From assembly GCA_907163375.1 (NCBI GenBank), contig CAJQUW010007073.1, positions 434,001-498,000 on the forward strand: DNA of 64,000 nucleotides, read 5' to 3'. Made by a program: the position numbers and the translations under genes. A model generated the notes under the pieces. It was not told the DNA's origin. It made no database searches and worked only from the letters and a program-made list of their open reading frames with translations. The stretch comes from Prostheceraeus crozeri. Its lineage: Eukaryota > Platyhelminthes > Polycladida > Euryleptidae. Below, piece after piece: positions 12,217 to 23,124 of this stretch; the stretch's first letter is position 1, and each line of letters begins with the position of its first letter.

Positions 12217-12312
12217 CCCAGACGAACGTATTGATCATCTAAATAATGCAATAGATTCAGTTCATTGCGAAAGAATCTATTACATGATTCACGATCGATC
12301 CGTTCGTCTGAC
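12217..12312. repeat. Imperfect ~95-base hairpin
   Basis: Outer arms CAGACGAACG and CGTTCGTCTG pair perfectly. Inner arms AATAGATTC and GAATCTATT also pair, and between them the pairing is partial (GATCATC / GATCGATC). The fold is of precursor-microRNA size but could equally be a decayed small inverted-repeat element. There is no evidence of expression from sequence alone. Confidence 0.45.
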
Positions 12313-13213
12313 CACCAACCGATCGTATCTTACTTTCTACATATTATGCAACCTTTGACTGAATGATAATAAATTTGGGCAATACTTTTGGCCTGAGAGC
12401 TATTTTAAAATTTGAATGTTTTGGAATATTTTGGCTGATTTCGGAATACATTCTGATGCATTTTGCGGCATCAATTCTTGATGAAATAATCTGAGATTAC
12501 ATAAAGGATTCTTCCTATTGATATAGAGATATTCGCAAACGCAAAATCTTTGAATTTGAAATTATCTGCTTACTATGCATGCGCGCATGTTTGAAATTCA
12601 AAATTCCAATATGATTTTTATTATTTTTGTACTTTTTAGTTCTGCATCTGATCAACAATTATTGAAATTTTTCAAGATCATATTGCTTTTAGCTTCAGCG
12701 TCTCGATAAAAGTGATCGAATAGGGTTGCTTCTTCACCTGGAGAAACTAAATACTAAAATGTGCGATTTTGATGATTTTTGAGCTGAACTAAAAGTTTGA
12801 ATTAAGTGACGTTTGATCTCATCTAATGCAATGATGCAATCCCAGAGAGATTAATAATCATCGGTCTATTAGCCACCGTAACCAGATATTTCGATTCGTG
12901 TACAGTTTATTAGTTTTTGTTGTCATTTTTCATTTCAAATAGTGACCAAATAGTCAACTGACTGAGTTGACCGGCACTTCAGTCCAGGGATGACCTTAGA
13001 AATAAAACTGATGCTGTTTCTCTGAATCCCCTTTCAATGCCTATTTGATTGATGTGTGGTTTGGCAAAATTGGTACAATAGCTTGGGCGATCAGCAGGGG
13101 GTGCAATTCCCCCCGCGCTCGGAAAAACACCCCAGTGGGAGAGGGTCAACTTCCAAAGTACTTCTCCAAATCACATGAAGCTCGCGAAGCAAAATATTCC
13201 GTGTGTGAGCTTT

Positions 13214-13686
13214 CACTAGGTGACATGCCACGCGTGATTCACGCGTAATTACGGAACACCCCAAACATCCGTGGTTAAGGACATTCTATTCTTCTACCCG
13301 CGTACATACGCGCTGCACTAAGAGTCAGAAATCACTTGATCTGATGCTGTTAAAACATGGGAAATGTTTATGAATACACACGGCGAGCATTTATAGTTTG
13401 CGCGTTGTCTACGGTTGTCTGCGCTGCCGCTTGAACCACGGATGAACCGCTAAGCATGCTCTGTCTTCCCTGAGCATGAAATTGAGGTCCTATCACATTG
13501 TTTAGCCTCTGATACATGCAGACACATGAGACGCAAGGTCTATACAACAGGACTGCCAACTATGCTAACTTATATAGCTTATATTGCAGCAATATCTCGC
13601 ATAGCCACGGATGTTTGGGGTCATGTGTAATTACGCGTGGTTCACGCGTGAATTACGCGTGATCGAGCGTGGCATGTCACCTAGTG
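13214..13686. mobile_element. CACTA-type MITE, 473 bp
   Basis: The terminal inverted repeats begin CACTAGGTGACATGCCACGC at 13214 and end with the inverse (GGCATGTCACCTAGTG) at 13686. The inner arms share CCCCAAACATCCGTGG. Subterminal DNA at both ends carries several ACGCGT words (ATTCACGCGTAATTACG; TTACGCGTGGTTCACGCG), the usual style of CACTA transposase binding sites. TT flanks both sides, compatible with a 2-bp target duplication. There is no coding capacity, so it would depend on a transposase elsewhere. Confidence 0.75.
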
Positions 13687-14028
13687 TTCTAATGATGGCA
13701 TCCATAGAAATCCAACACTCTGTAATAATAAAGGAAAAGAATAGGTACACACATTGAGAGCAATAGTGCACTGTACGTCGTGGACTTTGGCTGTCATGAC
13801 AACGGCGCCTAGCTGATGATGAAATCCAGTGGTTGACTTTTGTTTGGTACCAGGACCTTACTAACGTACTTTGTGAAGATTCACGGCCGTCGTCCTTCTT
13901 CTCTATAAGCATACAGACATTGATAAAATAATTTACAATATGCCGCCTAAATGCAGGATTCTACAACTTGCATATTTCACAAATGTGATTCTTCTTAAGA
14001 CCAAACAACATTTACATACATGTAGATC

Positions 14029-14520
14029 CACAGAATTAGATTGTTTAAGCGCATCACTTTACTAGAAGTGCAAATTGATTCAAAACAATGGCCCATGCAG
14101 GAACTTACCAAGTGGGCAAAAATGAAATTATGGTGTCTTTCAGAGATAGGATTGCGGATTGCTGTTAATTCCTTCAAAATGCTCCGATCGCCACGATTCC
14201 TTCAGATTCGAAGGATTCAGATCATTGCGCAAAAGTTTTCTCGATAATGTTGGGCCTTCCGATCATTATTTGAAAAGTTAGCAGGCGCAAGAAAAATGTT
14301 CACAAACTTCTCCTTAGAACTTGACATCGACTGTGTCTCTTTGAAGCTTCGTACAATTTGGTGCATTTAATGTTGAGCTGGCTGCTTGTTGTTCGATTGC
14401 TATGGCATTATGTCGGCAGATTGTGCCATTTTATTAGCGTTACATGTTTCAATAATTCCTTTCTAGGAAGAAGAGCCGACTTGCCTAGTTCTGTGTATAG
14501 ATCGGTGCCTAGTCGAGCAA
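14029..14520 (+). repeat. Family A dispersed repeat, copy 2
   Basis: It starts ATCCACAGAATTAGATTGTTTAA, also the start of the copy at 34 kb. It continues through AAAACAATGGCCCATGCAGG, TTCAAAATGCTCCGATCGCC and GATCATTGCGCAAAAGTTTT to GCCTAGTTCTGTG. The match to the minus-strand copy at 10.25-10.78 kb is close. No reading frame is conserved across copies, so I treat it as a non-coding repeat of unknown class. Confidence 0.65.
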
Positions 14521-15206
14521 TTGAACAGACAATATTAAGGAACATCTTCTCCATTGAATAATTTATTGTTATTTCGTTATTATTTTTTATTATCAATTAT
14601 TGGTCTATCTTTAGAACAACAAGAAAATAGGATGGTACGAAATTATTTAAAGCAACTTTAAAAAGGATGCTACAAAGGAAATTATAAAGTCATGCCTACC
14701 GTCATCCTCTGTGGCGCCTTCTACGGCAAGCCCGAATTCGTGAGTTCCCCGGGCCCGATCATTGTTCATTGTCCATTGTAGTCCGACGAAAATAAGCGAA
14801 GCGAAAAGTCAGATTTGTGGAAGACTTTCTTTCAGTATGACATGATATTCTTCATTCCATCGTTATACACTGTGAACTGTAGGCAGCCACTTAACAGACA
14901 ACTTATCATCCTATCAGACAAATTTCCTGCTTATCAGACAGTTTTTCATAATAATGATTTATTTTATTGTGTTTACTGCATTATTATCATACTACTCACG
15001 ACTAATATATCAAAATTGGATGATATGGTAATTTTTGTAGAGATTCGCGGCTATTATCATTTCTCTTTACAGATAACATCAAATTGATTAGAAATCTTAC
15101 AATCGCTCTAGGACAGGAATCTACAACTGCTGCATGATTCAGTAGTTTGATTCTTCCTTAGATAGCAACAGTGGATTAAATCGGTGTCTAAATGAGCGGA
15201 TGAAAT
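14521..15206. other. Intergenic, nothing recognised
   Basis: AT-rich sequence with no supported gene, repeat or RNA. The 340 bases at 13687-14028, between the MITE and family A copy 2, are likewise empty. Confidence 0.4.
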
Positions 15207-15403
15207 CAATGGCGGATTTAGGGGGATACCGTGCTAGAGACCCCCTCCGATATGAAATTAGTGGTGTTAAATATTATTTGTACGAGTTCACTACGAAAGT
15301 TTTGTAATTGGTATGATGGATCAGAATTCACAGCATTTTCCTTACTGCAGTCAACGAAATCAAGCGATTTCTTGGTGTCAATGGAAATATTATCCTAAGT
15401 CTT

Positions 15404-15640
15404 TTGTCACAAACAGTACATATTTCTAGACTGTTACAGACAGTGAATATTGATCTTGCTAATTCTGTGCAAAACATTTATGAAACAACAAAATTTCTCC
15501 AGAGAAGTAGATATAAAGCTCAGTTCAGATCAATATTTCAGTCCGCAAAAGAAAAATATGGTACTTCTATAGAAAAGCCCATAATGATTGCTTTACAAAC
15601 ATACAGAGAAAATGCCGGTTCACCTTCAAACCAGTGCTAA
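15404..15640 (+). pseudogene. hAT transposase fragment, central part
   Basis: A 78-codon fragment contains LLQTVNIDLANSVQNIYET followed by KFLQRSRY. This resembles the central segment of ZMYM1-like hAT transposases, where a pattern of 'sQ..n.Di..a...v..t...L...R' is usual. It lacks a catalytic motif and is cut off by stops on both sides. The assignment is supported mainly by its position inside hAT-type ends and by the stronger fragment at 15977-16168. Confidence 0.45.
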
Positions 15641-15976
15641 CGAGCACTACTGGAAAAATGTTTTCTTTCTTACATACGGTAGACTTTCCTATCTCTGAAT
15701 TTCATGGAAAATTTGTTATGCATCGTGAAATTCTTTCGAAATTAATGTGCGTCATTTCTCGGAATTTATCTAATTATAATAACTTTCGTGCTGCAAATTA
15801 ATTTCTATCAAGGGAAGCTATTTTGGGAGAAGAATTTAATAGTCATGAAAACAGATTTGGCGAAATTGTCAACAGCTGATATCAGCGTACGTCCACGTAA
15901 CGCCATCGATTCGATGATTCAATGTAATTAAAATTTTTATCCTGATGTATTTGTCATTTTAAAAATATTTGCGACA

Positions 15977-16168
15977 ATGTCAGTATTAACAGCGACGCCG
16001 GAAAGAACTTATTATATGATGAAGTATTTGAAAAGCTATCGACGCAATACGATGTCACAGCAACGCTTAAAAAGTCTAGCACTACTGCACTGTTACGACG
16101 ACATTCGCATCAATGTGGACTTTTTAATTGGTGAATTTAAAAAGAAAAATAGACTTCTGAAGTTTTGA
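15977..16168 (+). pseudogene. hAT C-terminal dimerisation domain fragment
   Basis: Reads TATPERTYYMMKYLKSY, then RNTMSQQRLKSLALLHCYDDI. This is the well-known hAT dimerisation signature (usually 't.s.ER.Fs.l...Kt.lRs.m...RL..Lall.i..d'). It is the most recognisable part of the relic. The frame ends soon after with FKKKNRLLKF. The product is certainly not a complete transposase. Confidence 0.65.
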
Positions 16169-16742
16169 AATCTTATTGATGCTGTCCTGAATAAAGATGA
16201 ACTAATAAGAATTATGAATAATTATTATTATTGAATAATTATGAATAACTATTATGAATTAATAAGAAAACTTAATACTTGTTTTCTTAATTAATTGAGC
16301 CGCGTCTCAATGAATGGATGGATTTTAATGAAACATTTTATGAAAGAACAATTTCATCTTAAGAAAGCTTGTGAATTAAAGAATGGAATAGATGTCATTG
16401 TAATAATTTACGAATAGCATAATTTATCATCTTTTATAATGCAATTGGTAGGTACATTCATAAATTCAGTTACAAAACTATTAATGAAAAACAGTAGGGG
16501 ATACCGGGGCTAGTTGTTACAATTTTTGATTTTTGTAAGATTGTGACAAAAGTATTCAGGAGGCTCTAATTCATTGTATATTCCTCAAAATGCAACGAGT
16601 CCTTTATTTTAATGAGTCTTTTCGATAAAAGAGATGAGTAAAGGTCTACGAGGTAGCTTATTATCTTACTGATAATATTGACCTAATTAATAAATTACAA
16701 TAATGAACCCCCCACCAAGCAAAAAGCATAAATCCGCCACTG

Positions 16743-17269
16743 GCTAAAATGACCATCAACAAATCGCTATTGCCCATCGTTACTGAGCAAGTAGGGGTGG
16801 CAGCCGGTTTTTCACATTTTTTCTATGAAAGTCGTTCATATATCTCCACATCCAAATTAGACGGCCTTAATTGCATGATTAAGGCCGTCTAATTTGCTAT
16901 GTAATACCATTGAGGTAGGAGCATTTCACCGTCCATCTTCGCATTCCCAGTGAAAATGACATTGAAGTGATTCCTATGGTTCACAATTTGAATTCGTAGA
17001 TATCTCAAACTTTACATACTTCAATGTTCTGAGCTGCATGGGCTATGTAGAAAATCATCATAGATTTTAGTCATTTACAGATCGAAATCTTGGATTTTTG
17101 ATGACATAGATTTTTAGTTCAGTAACAATGTAGAGATGTTGGACGATAAATGAGTCCAGCAATGGAGTCCGCGATAGCGGACGACATTGCTGGATGAATT
17201 TAGAGTCCAACATAGCATTGTCATCGATATTTCTATGTTCAGAATAATCAAGATGAAAGTATCCAGACA
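16743..17269. repeat. Upstream flank of the recombinase, with 42-base hairpin
   Basis: The key structure is at 16854-16895: two perfect 18-base arms (AAATTAGACGGCCTTAAT and its reverse complement) around a 6-base spacer. A 13-mer GATTCCTATGGTT at about 16973 recurs at about 18952, on the other side of the recombinase gene. Just before the start codon, TATCCAGACAATG is the inverse of CATTGTCTGGAYA words found directly after the stop codon. Confidence 0.6.
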
Positions 17270-18685
17270 ATGAAATTCAAATCCAATATCTATGTTATTG
17301 AGATAAGCACAGAAATAAGAAGTAATCATTTATCAACATTAACGATATCTGGCAATACGATAGACGTCGACTGGGATAACATGCATATAATTGATTTCAG
17401 TCTATTTCCCAATAGCATGATTACAAATCTAGAATTGAATGAAATAAAGGAAATATTGAACGAACCAGTAGAAAGAAATGAGCAACAGTGTCAAATTCCA
17501 GAGGATGCGATCGCGGAAATGGATGCGTTAGAAATCAGAATGAAATCTGCATCATCATCGAAGCAAGAGAGAGAACATTCCAAAAAATTTATGGACTTTT
17601 TAATAGAAAAACAGATCGAAGTTGATTTAAAGACCATTTCTGAAGAAAGACTGAATGGCCTGTTGAGATGGTTTTATAAAGAGCTAAAGATTAAAAAGAA
17701 CGAATATTATAGTCCACAAAATTTACTATGTATACGAGCTGGCATTCAGCGTTACCTCACTATAGCACTGAATCGAAATGTCAACATAATAAGCGGAGAA
17801 GAGTTCAGTCAGGCAAATCGAATGCTAACAACGATGTCAGCCTTATGGTTATCAAATGGAGGAAGACCAACTGAATATGTTTCAATTGAAGAGAATGATT
17901 TAACAAAAATTAGCAAGTCATTTACACGAAAAACAGCCGATTCCCTTCAAAACGAAGTCATTTTTTCTATTCTCTATTTCCTTGGTGCAAGAGGAAGAGA
18001 AGAATTTAGGCGACTTCGCCGAAGTGATGTTTCTTTTTGTACCGATTCTGAAGGACAAAAATTTGTAGAAGTATCATCAAAAGACAGCGACAACATAAGG
18101 AAAAACACAAGACCCAGTTTGAAATTGAAAGAATATTCATCCAAACGAATTGGCAGAATATATGATACTCGAGCTATCGAAGCCATTGAAATTTACTTGA
18201 AGCTGCTGAGCCAAGGAACTCCAAATTCAGACAATCTTTTCCCCCGACCATTGAGCAACAAAAATAACAAACTGATTTTCAGCCGAAGCCAAGTTCGAGG
18301 GGAACATTGGTTGGGCGATTTTATGAAAACTTTATCAAAGAAATTGGAATTGTCAAAAATGTACACCAACCATTGTATAAGATGCACGACCATTACCAAA
18401 GGTAAAGAAAAGGGTCTCATAAATCAGGAAATAGCGTTGGTAACTGGACATAAGGATGCAGCAAGTATCGATGGATATGACCGGCCGTCAGACATCCGCA
18501 AGCGCCGCATAGCAAGTGTTTTGTCAAATAATGAACCAAATAACCAGAAAAAGCATGAACATGAACCCGAAGAAACAATTACGAGAACAGTAAACACGGA
18601 ACAAATAAACCAGATGATGAACATGGTGGCGCAATCCACAAGAAATACGATCCAAATATTCAATAACTGTACAGTGAATTTTTGA
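17270..18685 (+). CDS. Crypton-type tyrosine recombinase (DUF3504-like)
   Basis: A 471-residue open frame. Residues ~90-200 form a SAM-like core-binding region (EHSKKFMDFLIEK, then LNGLLRWFYKEL, then SPQNLLCIRAGIQRYL), as in the Crypton-derived DUF3504 proteins (ZMYM2-4, QRICH1, KIAA1958). The catalytic domain shows the first Arg in GARGREEFRRL (R241), a Lys candidate in VSSKDS, the HxxR box NHCIRCTTIT (H368, R371), the second His in TGHKD (H394) and the nucleophile Tyr in DGYDRPS (Y403). The tail (420-471) is polar and Asn-rich. It would cut and rejoin DNA through a covalent 3'-phosphotyrosine. The first ATG is used; a later start such as M38 is possible. There is no intron, stop or frameshift. 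The lack of a surrounding host gene and the element-like flanks favour a mobile Crypton copy over a domesticated gene. Confidence 0.88.
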   Translation: MKFKSNIYVIEISTEIRSNHLSTLTISGNTIDVDWDNMHIIDFSLFPNSMITNLELNEIKEILNEPVERNEQQCQIPEDAIAEMDALEIRMKSASSSKQEREHSKKFMDFLIEKQIEVDLKTISEERLNGLLRWFYKELKIKKNEYYSPQNLLCIRAGIQRYLTIALNRNVNIISGEEFSQANRMLTTMSALWLSNGGRPTEYVSIEENDLTKISKSFTRKTADSLQNEVIFSILYFLGARGREEFRRLRRSDVSFCTDSEGQKFVEVSSKDSDNIRKNTRPSLKLKEYSSKRIGRIYDTRAIEAIEIYLKLLSQGTPNSDNLFPRPLSNKNNKLIFSRSQVRGEHWLGDFMKTLSKKLELSKMYTNHCIRCTTITKGKEKGLINQEIALVTGHKDAASIDGYDRPSDIRKRRIASVLSNNEPNNQKKHEHEPEETITRTVNTEQINQMMNMVAQSTRNTIQIFNNCTVNF

Positions 18686-18763
18686 TTTTAATATTGTCTG
18701 GACACTTTTCATTGTCTGGACACTTTTTCTCATTGTTTGGATACTTTATGGGTTATATTAAAT
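18686..18763 (+). repeat. Short direct repeats after the recombinase stop
   Basis: ATTGTCTGGACACTTTT occurs twice and a variant (ATTGTTTGGATACTTT) a third time, at roughly 20-25-base spacing. The inverse lies immediately before the start codon (about 17256-17268). Iteron-like words bracketing the gene could be recombinase binding sites or element ends; this is inference. Confidence 0.55.
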
Positions 18764-18827
18764 GCATTTTCAGATATCATTGAACCTTTTTACATAGATC
18801 ACAACAGGGAAATGACGGTAACAATGC

Positions 18828-18911
18828 ATATATTACCTTTCAAATGATCAGCCTAAATCGTCGGCGCGTAGCGCCAGACGATTTAGGCTGATCATTTGAA
18901 AGGTAATATAT
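18828..18911. repeat. 84-base near-perfect hairpin downstream of the recombinase
   Basis: Arms of about 35 bases (ATATATTACCTTTCAAATGA... paired with its exact inverse) surround a centre that itself folds as GGCGC-GTA-GCGCC. Only one unpaired A interrupts the symmetry. It lies 143 bases after the stop codon, mirroring the hairpin upstream of the gene, although the two hairpins differ in sequence. Confidence 0.85.
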
Positions 18912-18990
18912 CTTCATTCTGATCTCACTAACTGAACCAAAGCGAAAGTCAGATTCCTATGGTTAATATCATATATGGTTATATCATATC

Positions 18991-20371
18991 ACATAACCAG
19001 TGGCGCTGTCTCCGTACCTTCGAGGCCTTATCAGCATCCCAAAAGGTAATTGTCAACATAAAGAAAAAAGTCTAATTAGTTTTCTTTTGATTTTGATTGT
19101 CTACTCACAATATTTACGTTATATTCTCACTCACTACTCTCAATTACGCTCAGAGCGTGAACTTTGGCTGCGCGCTAAGACTGCAATCTCATCAACCAGA
19201 ACACCACCCGAACATATTTATTGAAAAATTAGATTGCCGAGACTGTGGAGTGCGAATTTTCCAAAATTTAGGCTAGCGCTTTGGTGAAGGGAATGCAATG
19301 AATAGGAAATTGCTCTTTTTCACGATGTACATGTACATGTATATATCTGCATTTCTTTCATTTGCGTCATAATGCTACTTGTTTTTATCATTAAGCATTC
19401 AGCTACCGATATTTTATCGATGCACTTTGGCATTGAACAAATTCATTGAAAATTAGATTGCCGAGACTGTGGAGAGCGAATTTTCCAAAATTTAGACTAG
19501 CGCTTTTGTGAAGGGAATGCAATGAATAGGAAATTGCTCTTTTTCACGATGTACATATACATGTATGTATCTACATTTCTTTCATTTGCGTGATAATGCT
19601 ACTTGTCCTGGCCATTAAGCATTCAGCTACCGATATTTTATCGACGTACTTTAGCAGATAATTCCGTCGTGATACGAAATTCAAACGTGACAGACTACGT
19701 CCAGGATCAGTCAAATATTGCGCCATACATCCAAGCTTTCAGTATTTTCGCTCCATCACAGGTGAGATAAAGGTTAATTGATATTTACTTGCATTTTGCA
19801 TTAATCTAAATGTACGTATTATTAATTTATAGGGACACGAAATAAAATTAATAAATATGGTTTAATAAATGAGGACACGAAATCAAATTGACTGCTAATT
19901 CATTCATTGTGGCGTGACGGACGTTTGGTCTTATTCTATGCATGAATTATTGCCTCTCCTCCTCTCTATCACATTTCAGCTGTATTGTTTGGAGAATGCA
20001 ATGTTTGTTTGGCACTATATTATATGTTATCTCAATTTTGTTGATCTCATGTTTATGCAAATTTTTTTTGCAAATAAACCTCTGATATTCTGATATTCTA
20101 AGCATCGATTGAAACGACATTTCAATAACTGTATGCTTGAACTTGATTGAATATTGATTGAAACCGAAAATCCACGAACGTTACGTGAGCACCACACACA
20201 TTATCCAGAAATTTGTAGTTTAATTAAATTTGTAAATTCATGTAACGAGGTATAAGATATGAGATAAATCGTTGAAATAAGATATGTAATTGAGGGCATT
20301 TATTCAACATTCCTCACTATGCACATGTCTGCATCTACAAAATCTGCATATGTATTTATGGAATATAAGCA
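18991..20371. other. Intergenic with a 224-bp tandem duplication
   Basis: Apart from the duplication listed separately, I see nothing coding. An ACATGTACATGTA run occurs in each copy. Confidence 0.4.
19228..19655. repeat. Tandem duplication, 224-bp unit
   Basis: Two head-to-tail copies start at 19228 and 19452. They share ATTAGATTGCCGAGACTGTG, GGGAATGCAATGAATAGGAA and TTCAGCTACCGATATTTTAT with few differences. The second copy ends near 19655, slightly short of the full unit. Confidence 0.8.
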
Positions 20372-21055
20372 TACCGCGAAACCTCTATTTTAGCGCCACC
20401 TCTAATAGAACGCCACTTTCATGAATTTTTCTTTTTTGATACGTCCGTGATTCGAGGAAGCTGCACCAAGTTCATTCAGCCCCCTGACGTCTACTGGAGC
20501 GCCCATTTCAGACTAAAGTCCTACAATTTTACGGGAATTGGATGTTGCACGGCGAGAAGTCCAGCAGTACACAAAATTCGGCAATATGCGAGCACAATGG
20601 AAGTTTATTTCAAGTGGATAGTCGATGCTTGGATTCAATCTGCCAAAGGATCTAATCATCAAGTCATTCAATGGATGCGGACTGACCAACGCTCTAGACG
20701 ACTCTGAATATTGCAAGATCCACTGTTTCAGATAAGACCTGATTCGGCCCGATTCATACTGGGCAGGAACTTCACCAGCAAGCGCGGAGGCAATGTCGAC
20801 ATTACCTGTGAACCTGAACTTATTTAGCAACTCAACGTTGATGAAAATGACGAGGATGGCTACAATAGCGACGTGTCATTTGATTTTCACCGGTGAATTT
20901 GTGATTACTTATCTTGTATTCATAGGGTGCTTTTGCTAATTATGTGCATGTGTTACCTGCTTCCTATTTTCATTCATAAAATTTATCTCCTCAATATTTT
21001 GACCAGCTAGTCGAAAAATATAGCGCGATGACGGTGAAATAGAGGTTTTACGGTA
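20372..21055 (+). mobile_element. Pogo-like DNA transposon, internally deleted
   Basis: The ends are TA-CCGCGAAACCTCTATTT at the left and, inverted, TA-CCGTAAAACCTCTATTT at the right. TA on both sides fits the TA target duplication of the Tc1/mariner/pogo group. Only the 3' part of a pogo/Tigger-like transposase remains inside, so the ~684-bp copy lost most of its gene. Confidence 0.7.
20435..20725 (+). pseudogene. Pogo-like transposase C-terminal relic
   Basis: In the first frame one reads GSCTKFIQPPDVYWSAHFR, the conserved pogo/Tigger-type segment ('GGCTk.lQp.DV.wnkpFK') near the third catalytic acidic residue. After a frame change come NMRAQWKFISSG, LPKDLIIKSF and GCGLTNALDDSE, matching the family's C-terminal 'lp.e.i..SF..cGi.nalDgsed'. 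The DDE core upstream is missing and at least one frameshift and one stop are present, so no function is expected. Confidence 0.65.
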
Positions 21056-22819
21056 TGTATATATTTTAAGTAAGTCAACAAAACACTTAAATTTATCATG
21101 AAGCATCATAAATTCCCAACCCGAATATTTTGCAATCAACACGAACACGACCCGGAAATTTATTCGTAAACCTGACCTGAATCCGAACTCGGTTCAGGTC
21201 AAGTTCGAAAACCACTACTGGCTATTTCCTTGCCTTCTGTCAAGTTTATTGCAGTCCAATCTAAATTTCCCTATCTATGCCTTTGATAAAGGTTAGAGAG
21301 GCTGATGACGTAGAGTTTGTCGTAATAGCGCTCGCCAATGAAAGAAGGCTTGAATGTCGGAAGATAGAGATATATCCTCAAAGGTTCCATAATTTGATCT
21401 GTGTGATTCAGTCAGTGATATTCAATGACTTTACCATTTAAAGGCATTGGTGATACCCTGTTTATTTCGGCGATTTCATCAACCAGTGGTTATTCGCTAC
21501 GCCGTCCAGTCGTTCGAACGCATTATGCGGAAAAGCTAACCATCGTACACGAAGCTAGACCAAAGCATGGCGTCGAAATAAAAACTCATAAAGAAAGTAA
21601 TATGAGTTCATTAGAGATCTTGACAGCTCTAAATTTGAAGCATGTAAGGGACTGCCGGCGACAGGCCATCACAAAGGCAGCAGAGTCTTGTGTTGGGGAG
21701 AATTTCTTCGAGAGAGAATGTTCTCTATTATTGTGATATCAGTTCCTTGACCGAGGTAATTAAGGGTCATGTGAGAAATCAGCAACGCATATTCATTGAC
21801 ATTTGACATTTAAAATCGTAGGAAAACAGGGTCGAATTGACAAACAATCAGCTTTGGATTACATGCTCATTATGAGGCTGTTCAGAAAGAAAGGCTGTCA
21901 CATTAATGAGCTCAATGCTACATCAAATACAGCATCAAATCAATGATTTGAATACTATGCAATTAATGTTGTCTGCCGCAGAAATAGAAATCCATTAAGG
22001 AGCGAAGTTCTATGGTGTGGGAGCACGCTACGCCACTGCCACAAGCCATGTAGATGTGGTTACTTGCTAAAACGCAAGAAACCACATCTGCATTTTTGCC
22101 GATTACCGCGCATACGCATGCGTTTTAGCAAGGAATAGCTCACCTGTGCGTGCTTGGCTAATTTCTTAAGTGCTTCAGCAAGTAATGTGATTATGTCAAG
22201 ACACATCTTATGCATTTTCGGTTAACAACTCACGTGCTTTAGAGGGTAATATCTCACGCATGCCTTGGCAATTTTTTCAACTGATTATTTAATTCGTTCT
22301 AATTTCCCAGTATATAGCGATGGTTCAAGCACTCAAATGTTGATGACATAAATTCAGCAAAGAGCGCTTATGTTCTCCGTCTTCGAACATCGTTGTCGAT
22401 TAGTTGTTTATCTCTTGCGATATCCGTTTTCATCGTTTAATCATTATTAGGGTTGATATCTTGCAGGACATGTCATTATATTTCAATGCGCTTTATTTTA
22501 TGTACAATCTATAAATATCACACCTGAACATTGGACAGTTGACCAATACACGAACAGTGCAGCACTGAACTTTAATAAAGCAGTATGCGCTCATGTACCT
22601 GTTGAACTTTTAATAACGTGATAGTAGAAACGTAATAAACATATTAATTGAAATTTTGACAGTATTCATTGAATACTATGTTTAACACACTGCTGACATG
22701 TCGCTTAAAATAGTGTGCATGTAATAGTTAATAAATGCTGCTTTTTGAAAATACGATGCAAATAGAATAATTAGTAAAAAACGTCCGTTCCACAAACAGA
22801 GAAAATGTATTAAACAACA
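21056..22819. other. Intergenic, no gene recognised
   Basis: A 103-codon frame at 21425-21736 (plus) has no domain I recognise and no splice or start context to support it. The words TTGCTAAAACGCAAGAAACC and GCATGCGTTTTAGCAAGGAA (about 22062-22132) form a loose inverted pair. Confidence 0.4.
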
Positions 22820-23115
22820 TTTGGCATGTCCACATGTCCCTCAGTTAGTTACAGCCAGAGTTCGACGGCCAACTGACATAATGAAATGTCTGAGCACACT
22901 CTGATCAATGTTAGCCCATTGTTCGTGAGGGGTTGCTCAAGAGCATTCTGTGGTTGACATTGAGGTCGACATTTACATCTACCAAGTTCATCTAAGATGT
23001 GCTCTATCGGCCGTTATCCCTGCCGACAGTAGACGATCCCTCACCGTACGATCACTTATCTACCGTTGATGTGGATCGAATATTTCTCGGGCTGCCATGG
23101 TGGCAGATCTAGTGC
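22820..23115 (-). pseudogene. Tc1-like transposase fragment, internally deleted
   Basis: On the minus strand one reads ISDRTVRDRLLSAGITADRAH, the end of the paired-type DNA-binding domain of Tc1-like transposases. It runs almost directly into DELGRCKCRPQCQPQNALEQ, which resembles the far C-terminal 'wDELgr.v......Pqn..eL' segment. Nearly the whole DDE catalytic core between them is missing. The rest carries frame changes and a stop. It ends about 10 bases before the mariner relic. Confidence 0.6.
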
Positions 23116-23124
23116 GTTGATGCA

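Larger units (their letters stand above)
10781..13213. other. Intergenic apart from tRNA-like remnant and a hairpin
   Basis: Besides the tRNA-like remnant and the imperfect hairpin listed separately, I see AT-rich DNA without coding signal. Confidence 0.4.
15207..16742 (+). mobile_element. Decayed hAT transposon (ZMYM1-like transposase)
   Basis: It starts CAATGGCGGATTTA and ends with the near inverse TAAATCCGCCACTG. Flanking 8-mers GATGAAAT (15199-15206) and GCTAAAAT (16743-16750) match at 6 of 8 positions, as expected of an old target duplication. Two plus-strand fragments resemble the ZMYM1/DUF4371-type hAT transposase. The interior is about 1.5 kb and heavily mutated. Confidence 0.65.

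Noticed and set aside
21425-21736. 103-codon plus-strand frame
   Set aside because: No recognisable domain, splice context or repeat link; length is within chance in this window.
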